NCBI GenBank assembly: GCA_016705005.1
Contig: JADIZB010000001.1
Span: forward strand, 558,001-622,000
DNA from: Bacteroidales bacterium
GTDB lineage: Bacteria; Bacteroidota; Bacteroidia; Bacteroidales; Lentimicrobiaceae
Direction: 5' to 3'
DNA: 64,000 nt
Each line of letters opens with the position of its first letter. Within the stretch, counting starts at the first letter, position 1. Position numbers and translations under genes: made by a program. Under the pieces are notes generated by a model. The model had not been told where the DNA came from. It was given only the letters and a program-made list of their open reading frames with translations, and did not search any database. Shown one piece after another: positions 18,013 through 26,573 of the stretch.

Positions 18013-18276
18013 ATGAATTGTCCAGTCTGCAATATAGCCCTGAATATCACCGAACGCTCCGGTGTCGAAATTGATTATTGTCCCAAATGCCGCGGCATCT
18101 GGCTCGACCGTGGTGAGCTTGACAAGATCCTCGAACGATCGGTACAGGCGGAGATCCGGCCTGCCCCTGCCCCACAGGTAAAATACGACGACGATCACTA
18201 CAAACGTCATCCGCAGGGATATGGTTATCCACACAAAAGGAAGAAAAATTTTCTTGAGGACATTTTTGACTTTTAG
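18013..18276 (+). CDS. TFIIB-type zinc-ribbon protein
   Basis: An 87-residue small protein beginning with a zf-TFIIB-like zinc ribbon: CPVC at residues 3-6 and CPKC near 24-27, followed by RGIWLDRGELDKI, the hallmark of this family of short bacterial proteins. The middle is proline-rich and basic and the tail ends in NFLEDIFDF. No catalytic role is known for the family; it probably binds metal and perhaps a partner protein. It is monocistronic, with a strong terminator 62 bases downstream. Confidence 0.85.
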   Translation: MNCPVCNIALNITERSGVEIDYCPKCRGIWLDRGELDKILERSVQAEIRPAPAPQVKYDDDHYKRHPQGYGYPHKRKKNFLEDIFDF

Positions 18277-18338
18277 GAAACTTACTTCCCTTTTTACTTG
18301 GGCTCAACAAGACCACACCCATTTCCCCTTTTTGATAC

Positions 18339-18379
18339 AAACAAACAATCCGGCAAACCATTCACCGGATTGTTTGTTT
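18339..18379 (+). terminator. Strong intrinsic terminator after the zinc-ribbon gene
   Basis: A perfect 15-bp stem (AAACAAACAATCCGG with its reverse complement) around an 11-base loop, followed by AATTTTTA. It lies between the zinc-ribbon gene and the TetR-like gene. Confidence 0.8.
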
Positions 18380-18407
18380 AATTTTTACATGTATTATTTC
18401 AACAAAA

Positions 18408-19076
18408 ATGGCGACAAAATCGAAAAAAATAAAGCCGGAGGATACTGAACAGGATCTTCAGGTCAGAATAACAGATGCCTACATTGACTTTTATCTGAGC
18501 CAGGGTAAAAAGCCGGCTACAGTTCATGCGTTTACTAAAAAACTCAGGATTGATGAAAAGGAATTTTATCAGTATTTTGGCTCATTTGAAGGACTGGAAA
18601 AGAGCATCTGGTCGGGTTTTATAAAAACCACACTCGAAACACTGGATGCTTCAGAAGAATACAAATCATATCCTGTAAAGGAAAAACTGTTATCGTTTTA
18701 CTACACCCTGGCAGAAGTACTAAAAAATAACCGTAGTTTCATCCTCGCCAGTACAGCAAAGGAAACCGAACTCCTTAAGAACCAAACCCTTTCAAAAGCC
18801 CGGGATGTCTTTAAAGTTTACGTGACCCAACTGATGGCAGAAGGTACCGAATCGGGAGAAATTGTCAAACGTCCTTACATAACGGAGAAATATCCTGAAG
18901 GATTATGGCTTCAGTTGCTGTTTGTGCTCCGGTTCTGGATAAAAGACGATAGTCCCGATTTCGGGAAAACCGATGCAGCCATCGAAAAAGCGGTGAAATT
19001 GTCGTTCGATCTGATGGGCCCCGGAACGGTGGACTCTCTGATAGATTTGGCAAAATTCCTTTATCAAAACAAATAA
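18408..19076 (+). CDS. TetR-like transcriptional regulator
   Basis: A 222-residue protein with a TetR-type helix-turn-helix at about 18-65: ITDAYIDFYLSQGKKPATV, then LRIDEKEFYQYFGSFEGLE, where the FYQYFGS motif corresponds to the usual YxYFxS. The C-terminal part is helical and of its own type. It sits 36 bases before an ABC1/UbiB-like kinase gene in the same direction, and the two probably form an operon. Whether it represses that operon is not shown; no operator was recognised upstream. Confidence 0.75.
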   Translation: MATKSKKIKPEDTEQDLQVRITDAYIDFYLSQGKKPATVHAFTKKLRIDEKEFYQYFGSFEGLEKSIWSGFIKTTLETLDASEEYKSYPVKEKLLSFYYTLAEVLKNNRSFILASTAKETELLKNQTLSKARDVFKVYVTQLMAEGTESGEIVKRPYITEKYPEGLWLQLLFVLRFWIKDDSPDFGKTDAAIEKAVKLSFDLMGPGTVDSLIDLAKFLYQNK

Positions 19077-19112
19077 TTCCATTACTCCTCAACTCATTCA
19101 GCACTTCAAAAG

Positions 19113-20423
19113 ATGAAGGAACAAATCAGCATCCCGACCGGGAAAGTACAACGTGCATCCAGATTTTTGACCACCGGCGTTAAAGTTGGCGGTAACTACC
19201 TGAAGCATTATGCCCGCAAATCGATGAATGGTGACACCGGCAAAGACCAGTTGCACACCGACAATGCACGCGACATTTATGAGACACTCAGTGAGCTGAA
19301 AGGCAGTGCCCTGAAGGCTGCCCAGATGATGAGCATGGACCGCAACATGCTACCGAGGGCATATTCTGACAAATTCGCCATGGCACAATACAGTGCCCCT
19401 CCCCTTTCATATCCGCTGGTGGTGAAGACATTCAGGAGTGCATTCGGGAAATCCCCGTCTGAAGTTTTCGACAGTTTCAGCCACAATGCCGTGAATGCCG
19501 CTTCCATCGGGCAGGTGCATAAAGCTGATCTGAAAGGAAAAAAACTCGCAGTGAAAGTTCAATATCCCGGTGTGGCCGATAGTGTTTCATCCGACCTCAA
19601 ACTGGTTAAACCGTTTGCACTGAGGCTGATGAACATCACGGAAAGTGATTTTAAGCTATATATGTCAGAAGTTGAGGAACGACTGCTCGAAGAAACAGAC
19701 TACAGGTTGGAATTGCAACGGTCGGTGAGCATTTCGGAAGCAGTTTTAAAGGAAGGTATACAGGGGATATATTTCCCGGTCTATTACCCTGAACTATCAG
19801 GAAACCGTATTATAACCATGGATTGGTTGGAAGGTATGCATCTCAGGGAGTTTCTTGAAACCAATCCGGTCCAGCAGGTCCGTAACCGCATTGGCCAGAC
19901 CCTCTGGAACTTTTATGATTTTCAGATGCATAAGCTACGGATGGTACATGCAGACCCGCATCCCGGCAACTTTCTCTTCAGAAGCGATGGAAGCATTGGA
20001 ATCATTGACTTTGGATGTGTCAAGGTGGTTCCTGATGACTTTTATGAGAATTACTTCAGGCTCCATACACCTGGTGTAATGGAAAACGAGGAATTAATGA
20101 CTGAACTATTCTATCTTAACGAATTTATCACTGAAAGAGACAGTGAAGCTGACAAAAGGTTGTTTATTCCGCTTTTCCGACAGATTATCGGACTCATGGG
20201 CAAGCCGTTTTTTGCCGGGGAGTTTGATTTCGGAGATGATGAATTCTTTAAAAGTATCTATAGTTTAAGCGAATCGCTTTACAATAATAAGGATATCCGA
20301 AATTCCAGGACAGCCAGAGGCTCAAAGCATTCATTATATATCAACCGGACATATTTTGGTTTGTACATGCTGCTGCATGAACTCAGGTCAAGTATTGTTA
20401 CCATCAGCAATTACAGGGCGTAG
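19113..20423 (+). CDS. ABC1/UbiB (AarF) family atypical kinase
   Basis: A 436-residue ADCK/UbiB-family protein. Visible motifs: the Ala-rich loop AASIGQVH (129-136) that replaces the glycine-rich loop, the ATP-anchoring Lys148 (LAVKVQYPG), EEERLLEETDY-like helix, the catalytic HADPHPGNF and the metal-binding DFG (IIDFG). The family-defining KxGQ segment reads KAAQ here (68-71, GSALKAAQMMSM). There is no C-terminal transmembrane pair as in ubiquinone-biosynthesis UbiB. Family members act on quinone or lipid metabolism through ATPase activity; the substrate here is unknown. Probably co-transcribed with the TetR-like gene upstream. Confidence 0.88.
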   Translation: MKEQISIPTGKVQRASRFLTTGVKVGGNYLKHYARKSMNGDTGKDQLHTDNARDIYETLSELKGSALKAAQMMSMDRNMLPRAYSDKFAMAQYSAPPLSYPLVVKTFRSAFGKSPSEVFDSFSHNAVNAASIGQVHKADLKGKKLAVKVQYPGVADSVSSDLKLVKPFALRLMNITESDFKLYMSEVEERLLEETDYRLELQRSVSISEAVLKEGIQGIYFPVYYPELSGNRIITMDWLEGMHLREFLETNPVQQVRNRIGQTLWNFYDFQMHKLRMVHADPHPGNFLFRSDGSIGIIDFGCVKVVPDDFYENYFRLHTPGVMENEELMTELFYLNEFITERDSEADKRLFIPLFRQIIGLMGKPFFAGEFDFGDDEFFKSIYSLSESLYNNKDIRNSRTARGSKHSLYINRTYFGLYMLLHELRSSIVTISNYRA

Positions 20424-20592
20424 ATTGAACCTGATGATTGTTTTCAGAATATCAGGCTTGGGGTACTGATGAATAAACCGGTTTTTATCGCTCCTATATT
20501 TGTAATTAGCCCTATACACCTGTCCATATTTCAAACTGTGGTATACCAACTTGTAATATAGAGGCCTTTGTGTTTATTATTACACCTCTCTG

Positions 20593-22323
20593 TCAGGAAT
20601 GACCGAGCGAGTTGTTTTCATCCGAAGTCCAGCCATAATGATATAGCCCGTCCAACAACCGTTTTTGCTTTTCTTCCGGAGTAAGTTTTTCATACTCCAG
20701 TTTCTCAGCTTCAAATTTTAACCTTTTGACTTCCTCAACCTTATGGATTTCATCGAGGTACTTTTGCTCGACCCTGCGTTTTAGAAAATCATGCGCTACC
20801 GATGGAAACAATTCGAGCAGCAATTCCTCCTTTTCATCTCCCGCAAGTTTAACACCTCCATATTCATGAAATACAGTATTTTCCTGTTTTTTGTAGAAAC
20901 GGGTATCATAGGGCGTTTCTTCCCTTACCCCGGCAATTTTATATCTGAATTCAGGATCAACAGCCATAGGTGTTTTTCCGTAAATACCCTTTACAAGATT
21001 AACAAACTGGATTGATTTGGTGGTGTAGGGTGGATTTCCTTTGGATTCGTCAATGGCACAATTGACAGCCTGAGCCCCTACAATCTGGCTTGTTGGTGTT
21101 ACAAGCGGCGGGCAACCGGCATCCATTCTGACTGAAGGGATTATTTCGAGGGTACGCGGCAAAAGCTTTTCCAGCTTTAACTGCTTCAATTGAGCCAGCA
21201 TATTGGTGTACATGCCTCCGGGTACTTCAGCTTCCTTTACTTTTTCATCGGGTTCTGGAAAGTTAAAATACCGTTCAATGGCCGAACAGGTATTCAGCAG
21301 ATCATCTTCCTTGTCGGCTTTGGCATAAGCAATGGCGAGTTCGAACAACTCATCGATATCTTTTGGCAGGCGATCTTTCGTGATGTCAAACTCTTTTGGA
21401 AACTGCTTACTGGAATCGAATTCGGCCAGTTCACGCCTGATATCGCGTAATACCAGATCAATTCTGACAACAGCCTCACGATTTACACCAGTATCAATGC
21501 CCATCTTATCGCAGAACAACTGGATAATTTCATAGGAAGTCGCTGCAGGTCCACCAGCAAAAGACATAATATTTGTGTCTATTATGTCTACTCCGTTCAC
21601 AATTGCCATCAATGTCGAAGCAAGGCCGTAACCAGGTGTACAATGGGTATGAAAATCAACGGGAACTTTCAGATTCTTCTTGAGCAACCTGATCAATCTT
21701 CCTGCCCTGACCGGGGGAATAAGTCCGGCCATATCCTTGATAGAAATCAAATCGGCACCCATTGTTTCAAGTTTCATTGCAATATTCAGATAATACTCAT
21801 CAGTAAATATCCTGGTATTCAGCGGCTTTGCATGTAAAAGTGCTTTCAGTTTTTTAAATCTTGAAAAATATGGATCCACAGTATAACATACGGCACAATC
21901 AGCGATTCCACCATTCTCTTTAACCGATTTGATGGTAGAGCCAATATTGTCGGTATCGTTCAGCGCATCAAAAATGCGCATTATATCTATCCCTGACTTT
22001 ATTGCATTCCTGTTAAATCCATCGATAACATCATCAGGATAAGGATTATAGCCAAAAAGATTCCGACCTCGGGAAAGAGCAGTCAGTTTCGAAACATCAC
22101 CAATCATTTCCTTGATTTTCTCCAGGCGGTGCCATGGATTCTCATTCAGATAACGCATGATTGAATCAGGAACCGCACCTCCCCAAACTTCCATGGCAAA
22201 GAAATGAGCATCCCTGTAGAGAGGCAGAACGCGGTCTATCTGTTTCTGGGTCATTCGGGTTGCAAACAACGACTGTTGTCCATCACGGAGAGTCAAGTCT
22301 CTGATTAATAATTTCTTACTCAT
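20593..22323 (-). CDS. Biotin-dependent carboxyltransferase subunit (pyruvate carboxylase B / oxaloacetate decarboxylase alpha type)
   Basis: A 576-residue enzyme of the HMGL-like carboxyltransferase group. The N-terminal TIM barrel starts with IRDLTLRDGQQS. It has the metal-binding His225/His227 (DFHTHCTPG) and the Lys196 of ISIKDMAG that is carboxylated in the family, followed by the conserved carboxylase domain (TPTSQIVGAQAV). There is no C-terminal biotinyl domain (no EAMKM-like motif), so biotin must come on a separate carrier. Possible roles are a transcarboxylase 5S-type subunit, pyruvate carboxylase subunit B or oxaloacetate decarboxylase alpha. No biotin carboxylase, carrier or sodium-pump subunit is nearby. 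The C-terminal 60 residues are highly charged and probably coiled-coil. Confidence 0.85.
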   Translation of the reverse strand: MSKKLLIRDLTLRDGQQSLFATRMTQKQIDRVLPLYRDAHFFAMEVWGGAVPDSIMRYLNENPWHRLEKIKEMIGDVSKLTALSRGRNLFGYNPYPDDVIDGFNRNAIKSGIDIMRIFDALNDTDNIGSTIKSVKENGGIADCAVCYTVDPYFSRFKKLKALLHAKPLNTRIFTDEYYLNIAMKLETMGADLISIKDMAGLIPPVRAGRLIRLLKKNLKVPVDFHTHCTPGYGLASTLMAIVNGVDIIDTNIMSFAGGPAATSYEIIQLFCDKMGIDTGVNREAVVRIDLVLRDIRRELAEFDSSKQFPKEFDITKDRLPKDIDELFELAIAYAKADKEDDLLNTCSAIERYFNFPEPDEKVKEAEVPGGMYTNMLAQLKQLKLEKLLPRTLEIIPSVRMDAGCPPLVTPTSQIVGAQAVNCAIDESKGNPPYTTKSIQFVNLVKGIYGKTPMAVDPEFRYKIAGVREETPYDTRFYKKQENTVFHEYGGVKLAGDEKEELLLELFPSVAHDFLKRRVEQKYLDEIHKVEEVKRLKFEAEKLEYEKLTPEEKQKRLLDGLYHYGWTSDENNSLGHS

Positions 22324-22615
22324 ACAACTTCAAATATATGTAATAAATATTATTATGTAATTACCTGATTGGGAAATGCTTATAAAGTGTGAACAACTGG
22401 TTCAGCAAAAGTAAAGAGTTTAAAATTCAGGATAATACAGTATCGAAAATTTATTTTTTTTGCGTTTTCAGGTTGAGGTTAGGATCAGGAACTGCAAAAA
22501 ATAACTGTTTACTTTGTTATATTTTTGCAGAGTACAATGATCTTATGTTTTCGAATGATCCGGAAAAACAGGATATTTCTGACTAACCTAATAAACTCTG
22601 TAAGACACTGAAATC

Positions 22616-23248
22616 ATGAAACTGTCGCCCGAAGAACTTGAATCCAACGGTTATGAACTCATTGAAACCCTGGAGCATAAGGAACTTGTCCCCTTTGTAA
22701 AAAAGTACCTGTACCGGTATGGATTCTGGCCGCTGAGTTATTTCGGGTTTGTTGTGGCAATGTTGCTGGCTATCGGAGCCCTTGCGGGGTATATGATAGC
22801 AGTAAAGCAAAATATCCTGTTACCGGATATCCTGGGAAAAACCATTTTGGGATGTGCCCTTTCGTTCCTTTTAATTCCGCTGCACGAATATATTCATGCA
22901 ATAGCATACAGGGCTTGCGGTGCGAAGGAAGTATCGTATGATGCCGACCTGAAGAAAATGGTATTTATGGCTATAGCGCATCGGTTTGTTGCCGGTTCAA
23001 AAGAGTTCCGGTTCGTTGCCATCGCTCCTTTTGCGACGATCTCTATACTTTCCTTTGCAATCATTCCCTTTTTGGGTGGTCATTACATCTTTACGGCATT
23101 GGGTCTGATTTTCATGCATGCCGCCTTCTGTGGGGGTGATTTTGCGATGCTGTCCTACCTGGATCTCCATAAGGATCTGGAAGTGGTAACCTGGGATGAC
23201 AAGGAAAATAAGGTCACCTTTTTTTACGGTAAATCTAAAACCGGGTGA
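22616..23248 (+). CDS. DUF3267 putative zincin membrane metalloprotease
   Basis: A 210-residue integral membrane protein of the DUF3267 family. The zinc motif HEYIH is at 90-94 (PLHEYIHAIAYR) at the end of the second of about four hydrophobic segments (about 39-62, 70-90, 127-150, 153-172). The active site at the membrane edge resembles site-2-protease-like enzymes. No substrate is known. It is divergent from the carboxyltransferase gene and convergent with the thiol operon, apparently monocistronic. Confidence 0.85.
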   Translation: MKLSPEELESNGYELIETLEHKELVPFVKKYLYRYGFWPLSYFGFVVAMLLAIGALAGYMIAVKQNILLPDILGKTILGCALSFLLIPLHEYIHAIAYRACGAKEVSYDADLKKMVFMAIAHRFVAGSKEFRFVAIAPFATISILSFAIIPFLGGHYIFTALGLIFMHAAFCGGDFAMLSYLDLHKDLEVVTWDDKENKVTFFYGKSKTG

Positions 23249-23253
23249 TGTCC

Positions 23254-23284
23254 AAAAAAAAGCCGGTACAATCAATGTCCGGCC
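23254..23284 (-). terminator. Intrinsic terminator of the thiol operon
   Basis: On the minus strand GCCGG-ACA and TGT-(A)-CCGGC pair around TTGAT with one bulged base, followed by eight U. It lies just past the stop codon of the Omp28 gene. Confidence 0.75.
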
Positions 23285-23305
23285 ATGATAATAATATATT
23301 TTAAC

Positions 23306-24208
23306 TTATTCAATCACTGCCGTTTCTACAGCCTGCAAAACCTCCTTTGTATCATCGTCATAAACGAAAGCGACAACGGAGCAGTTTTCAGCCACATAAT
23401 CATTAGGAAGAAAGTACTTATAACTTTTCACCAGTGATTCCCCGTTTGGTGTTCCGGCTGTTGCCACACTGTTGCCCCAGGTGCTGGTAATGGCAGCCCT
23501 GAGTACATGGTTATGTTCGTAGTTCATGATAATCGGCACCTCACCAGCTTCCAAATCGTTGTTTTTCTGTGGCTGAACTATCCCGCTTTCTGTCAACACA
23601 ACGATCAGTTTCAGGTTTCTGTCAACCGTTGATACAAAACGTGTATTTACGTGGGTGCACAACTTACGGTCCAAAGCATCATATTCATTGATCATCTGAA
23701 GATCGACCAGCGGCTGGGTCGAAAGTGCATTGGCAACCGCTGCTCCCCATCCTGCAGGTGCTGTAATATGGTTGTTTGGATAACCAATCCTGTTGATCAG
23801 ACCATTTGGATTCCCAACCTGACCTACACCGAAAAAATTATCCCAGGCCGTGCCCGCTTCAGAACGAAAATCATAGGTAAAATCACCTGATACAGTTGGA
23901 TTGGCAAAAAAACCTGCATGAATGGCGAGCAATACCAATTGTTCGCCATAGGTTTCCTTCAGTCCATGAGCAGTAAGCGCAGCTTTCGGGCAGTTTACAC
24001 AGGTATGGCCCGTGTAATCCTCCAACAATACCCGCTTTTGCAGCAGAGTAACTGCAGGAAATTCAGGTACCGGGCAGGCAGCCGTATCAGGAGCTACGAT
24101 AGTTTTTGAATACGGTTCCTCAATTTTGTCGCAGGAAACCAGGCAGAACAGGCCGGCTGTAATCGCCAGCAGCGAATATATGAGTCTGAATTTAATCACA
24201 TTCATCAT
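23306..24208 (-). CDS. Omp28-related lipoprotein with thioredoxin-like CxxC
   Basis: A 300-residue lipoprotein (lipobox LVSC, Cys26) of the Omp28-related family. A thioredoxin-like region carries Cys70/Cys73 in HTCVNC, right after LLEDYTG, the family signature for this segment. The protein is predicted to sit in the outer membrane. It is the last gene of a three-gene minus-strand operon behind a TlpA-type reductase and a DUF6029 barrel protein, with gaps of 21 and 84 bases. This suggests an envelope thiol-disulfide system with an inner, a barrel and a lipid-anchored component. Start chosen at the first of two adjacent ATGs; the second is equally possible. Confidence 0.87.
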   Translation of the reverse strand: MMNVIKFRLIYSLLAITAGLFCLVSCDKIEEPYSKTIVAPDTAACPVPEFPAVTLLQKRVLLEDYTGHTCVNCPKAALTAHGLKETYGEQLVLLAIHAGFFANPTVSGDFTYDFRSEAGTAWDNFFGVGQVGNPNGLINRIGYPNNHITAPAGWGAAVANALSTQPLVDLQMINEYDALDRKLCTHVNTRFVSTVDRNLKLIVVLTESGIVQPQKNNDLEAGEVPIIMNYEHNHVLRAAITSTWGNSVATAGTPNGESLVKSYKYFLPNDYVAENCSVVAFVYDDDTKEVLQAVETAVIE

Positions 24209-24229
24209 TTTCTGTTTTTTATTGTCATG

Positions 24230-25906
24230 TTAAAAGGAACTTGTCAGCGTAATGGTTAAACCGTTGGAGGCCGGCACATTCCGGCAAACACCACCAACAC
24301 AAACTATTCCTTCGCGCTGTTTACCATAGGTTAACGACAACCTGTTGGACCCCTGGGTGTACCCCATTGCGAGGGTTGGATAATGAAACCGGCGGTCCTG
24401 ATCAGGGTTACCAAAATTATACTGATCGGAGACTGTAAAGAACCATTTGGGAGCTACAGTATACTCTGCCATGAACTGCAGCCAATCTCCCTCATCCTGT
24501 TTCGTGTATAATCTCTGGAGTTCAATCTTCAATGCATTTGTCTGATTAAATTTGAAGGTCATGTCAGCTATCAGGATATGCGCTTTCACCATAGGTTCTC
24601 CGGGGTGTCCCTCAATCACATCGATGTTATAATTGAGATACATATAGGAAATCAATAACTTGTAGCCGTTACTGAATTTCCGCTGGATTTCAACATTGAG
24701 ATCCTGAAAATAAAGATCATCACCAAAGGCAAGGAAAGGAGATTTGTAACCAAGGGTTCCGGATTGTAAAAACGTGGATTCACCATCGGCCTCTTCCCTT
24801 TTTATAGAAGTGATCCTTGAATAGTTGAGGGCAATATCGGTTCCGTATTTGCCGCCGATCAGGCTTTCCTTTTTTATTTTATAATTGATCTGACCCTGTA
24901 GAGCCATTTCACCATTAGGCTGTGTGGCATAGGGATACATGGCCGAGAGGCTGTAAGCATGTTGCCTTGTCAATGCAGGAAGGTAGTTGATATCGAGCGA
25001 ATTACCCGTTTCAGTACGTTTTGATTTAAAACTCATGTTGTCGGTACGTTTACCTGAAACAATCACACCAAACCGTTTCATTGAATAAGAGGCCTGAATA
25101 AGCATTGACTGCCCGTTTTTATAGATGAGATTGTTGACAGATGACGGGTCGTTCAGTTTATTTGCAAATTCGCCATCCAGATTGAAACCTCCGCGGTTGA
25201 TATTGAACCTTGCAGCCCATGAAGCAACATTGGCCGGAAGAAGCAACTGGCTGGTATCATTCACCACGATTTCTTCCAGTGGCTGGTATTTACTGACGAA
25301 ACTTCCTCCCAGAGTAACCCTGGTTTTACATTTTCCCTTCTTATCAAACATATCGTTCAAAGCAAATTCTCCGTCAAGTCCGCGGACGATGCCAGGACCC
25401 TGTTCCCAGAAAAACCGCTGTGTGCCAATCAGACCTTTCAGGGTAACCCCATTGTAAGGCGAAAATCTTACCCTGGCACCCTTAAAGGCATTGTCGTAAC
25501 CCAGGTTCCGTTCTTCATAGCTTCGCAGAACCATACCACTTCCAAATTGTTCGTAGAAATTCCCGACAGTTATTTCAAACTGCTCATTTTTCCATGAACC
25601 GAACCAGTAAGGCACCCCGCTGCCCTTATAGCGTGGGTCATATCCAAGGATCGGATTCAGGTAGGTTTCAAAGCGAAGACCCGCATTGAAATTTCCATTC
25701 GAATAAAGGAGATTCGCAAAAGCATTCATGCGCATTTTCTCTTCAACTTCATTGGCACCTATGGCCGAATCAGCCTTATATACCTGGGCGTCAAGCTGAA
25801 AATTGCCTGTAACGCGGCCTCCTTCAAGAAAATCCTGACCCTTTACACTTGCGCCACACAAGGTTAGCGCGGTAATGATACCTGAAAGCAATACTTTTAA
25901 GTTCAA
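24230..25906 (-). CDS. DUF6029 family outer-membrane beta-barrel protein
   Basis: A 558-residue protein with a signal peptide (MNLKVLLSGIITALTLCGA, cut near SVKGQ) and a long all-beta mature part. It resembles DUF6029 proteins of Bacteroidota: GGRVTGNFQLDAQVY at the start, then GNFYEQFGSGMVLRSYEER. The end is TLTSSF, with the terminal Phe typical of BAM-inserted barrels. Function unknown. Its place between TlpA and Omp28 genes suggests an outer-membrane partner in exported thiol chemistry. Only 21 bases separate it from the Omp28 gene. Confidence 0.8.
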   Translation of the reverse strand: MNLKVLLSGIITALTLCGASVKGQDFLEGGRVTGNFQLDAQVYKADSAIGANEVEEKMRMNAFANLLYSNGNFNAGLRFETYLNPILGYDPRYKGSGVPYWFGSWKNEQFEITVGNFYEQFGSGMVLRSYEERNLGYDNAFKGARVRFSPYNGVTLKGLIGTQRFFWEQGPGIVRGLDGEFALNDMFDKKGKCKTRVTLGGSFVSKYQPLEEIVVNDTSQLLLPANVASWAARFNINRGGFNLDGEFANKLNDPSSVNNLIYKNGQSMLIQASYSMKRFGVIVSGKRTDNMSFKSKRTETGNSLDINYLPALTRQHAYSLSAMYPYATQPNGEMALQGQINYKIKKESLIGGKYGTDIALNYSRITSIKREEADGESTFLQSGTLGYKSPFLAFGDDLYFQDLNVEIQRKFSNGYKLLISYMYLNYNIDVIEGHPGEPMVKAHILIADMTFKFNQTNALKIELQRLYTKQDEGDWLQFMAEYTVAPKWFFTVSDQYNFGNPDQDRRFHYPTLAMGYTQGSNRLSLTYGKQREGIVCVGGVCRNVPASNGLTITLTSSF

Positions 25907-25990
25907 TTCGCTGATTTTTAGATGTTTAATATCGGAATTACCTGATCCTGAAATATTTCTTCAAATCGAAAAAAATCAAAGCAGAAAACA

Positions 25991-26518
25991 TCAATGAGAT
26001 TCAATGGCTTCGCCGGCATTCAGTTTTCGGACCATGTCGATAAGCTGCAACTCACTCCCTTCACTGAATGAAGTATGCTGCCATACGATTTCACCCTGGC
26101 CATTGACGAGGAAGGTATGAGGAATCATGTTCACATTCATGGCACGTTTAAATTCTCCGTTGACATCCAGCAATACATCATATTCCCAGCCTTTTCCATT
26201 GACTGTTGGGCCAACCTTGGGTGATGAACGTGAATCGTCGATGGAAACTGCGATCAGTTTAACACCTGTTTCCTTAACCCAGTCGTCATATACATCAGCA
26301 ATGGTGGTAAGTTCATTGATGCAGGGTTTGCACCACAATGCCCAGAAACTTATGATCATTGGCTTGCCGCCGTTGTTTAAATCTGCTGTACTAATGGTTT
26401 TTCCTTCCAGTGTTTTAACTGATACACCGGGAAGTTTTTTTCCGGAAGTTGGTGCTTCCTGCGCAGAAACAGTAGTTAATAGAACTGAGAGAGAGATGAG
26501 AAAGAGGATTTTTTTCAT
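25991..26518 (-). CDS. TlpA-family thiol-disulfide oxidoreductase
   Basis: A 175-residue exported thioredoxin-like protein. The signal peptide (MKKILFLISLSVLLTTVSAQ) is followed by the AhpC-TSA/TlpA fold with catalytic Cys63/Cys66 (FWALWCKPC) and the cis-Pro segment (MIPHTFLV). It should act as a periplasmic disulfide reductase that keeps client thiols reduced. As first gene of the operon with DUF6029 and Omp28, it is a candidate electron donor for the CxxC of the Omp28 lipoprotein (inference). No DsbD-like electron supplier is encoded nearby. Confidence 0.92.
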   Translation of the reverse strand: MKKILFLISLSVLLTTVSAQEAPTSGKKLPGVSVKTLEGKTISTADLNNGGKPMIISFWALWCKPCINELTTIADVYDDWVKETGVKLIAVSIDDSRSSPKVGPTVNGKGWEYDVLLDVNGEFKRAMNVNMIPHTFLVNGQGEIVWQHTSFSEGSELQLIDMVRKLNAGEAIESH

Positions 26519-26573
26519 GATTGATGGTTGAAAAAGATGTGAACTTCAGGTTATATTCAATTATCATGCCTTT

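Noticed and set aside
22544..22586. Short open frame of 13 codons upstream of the DUF3267 gene
   Set aside because: It could be a leader peptide, but there are no runs of one amino acid, no attenuator-like hairpins and no support beyond its position.
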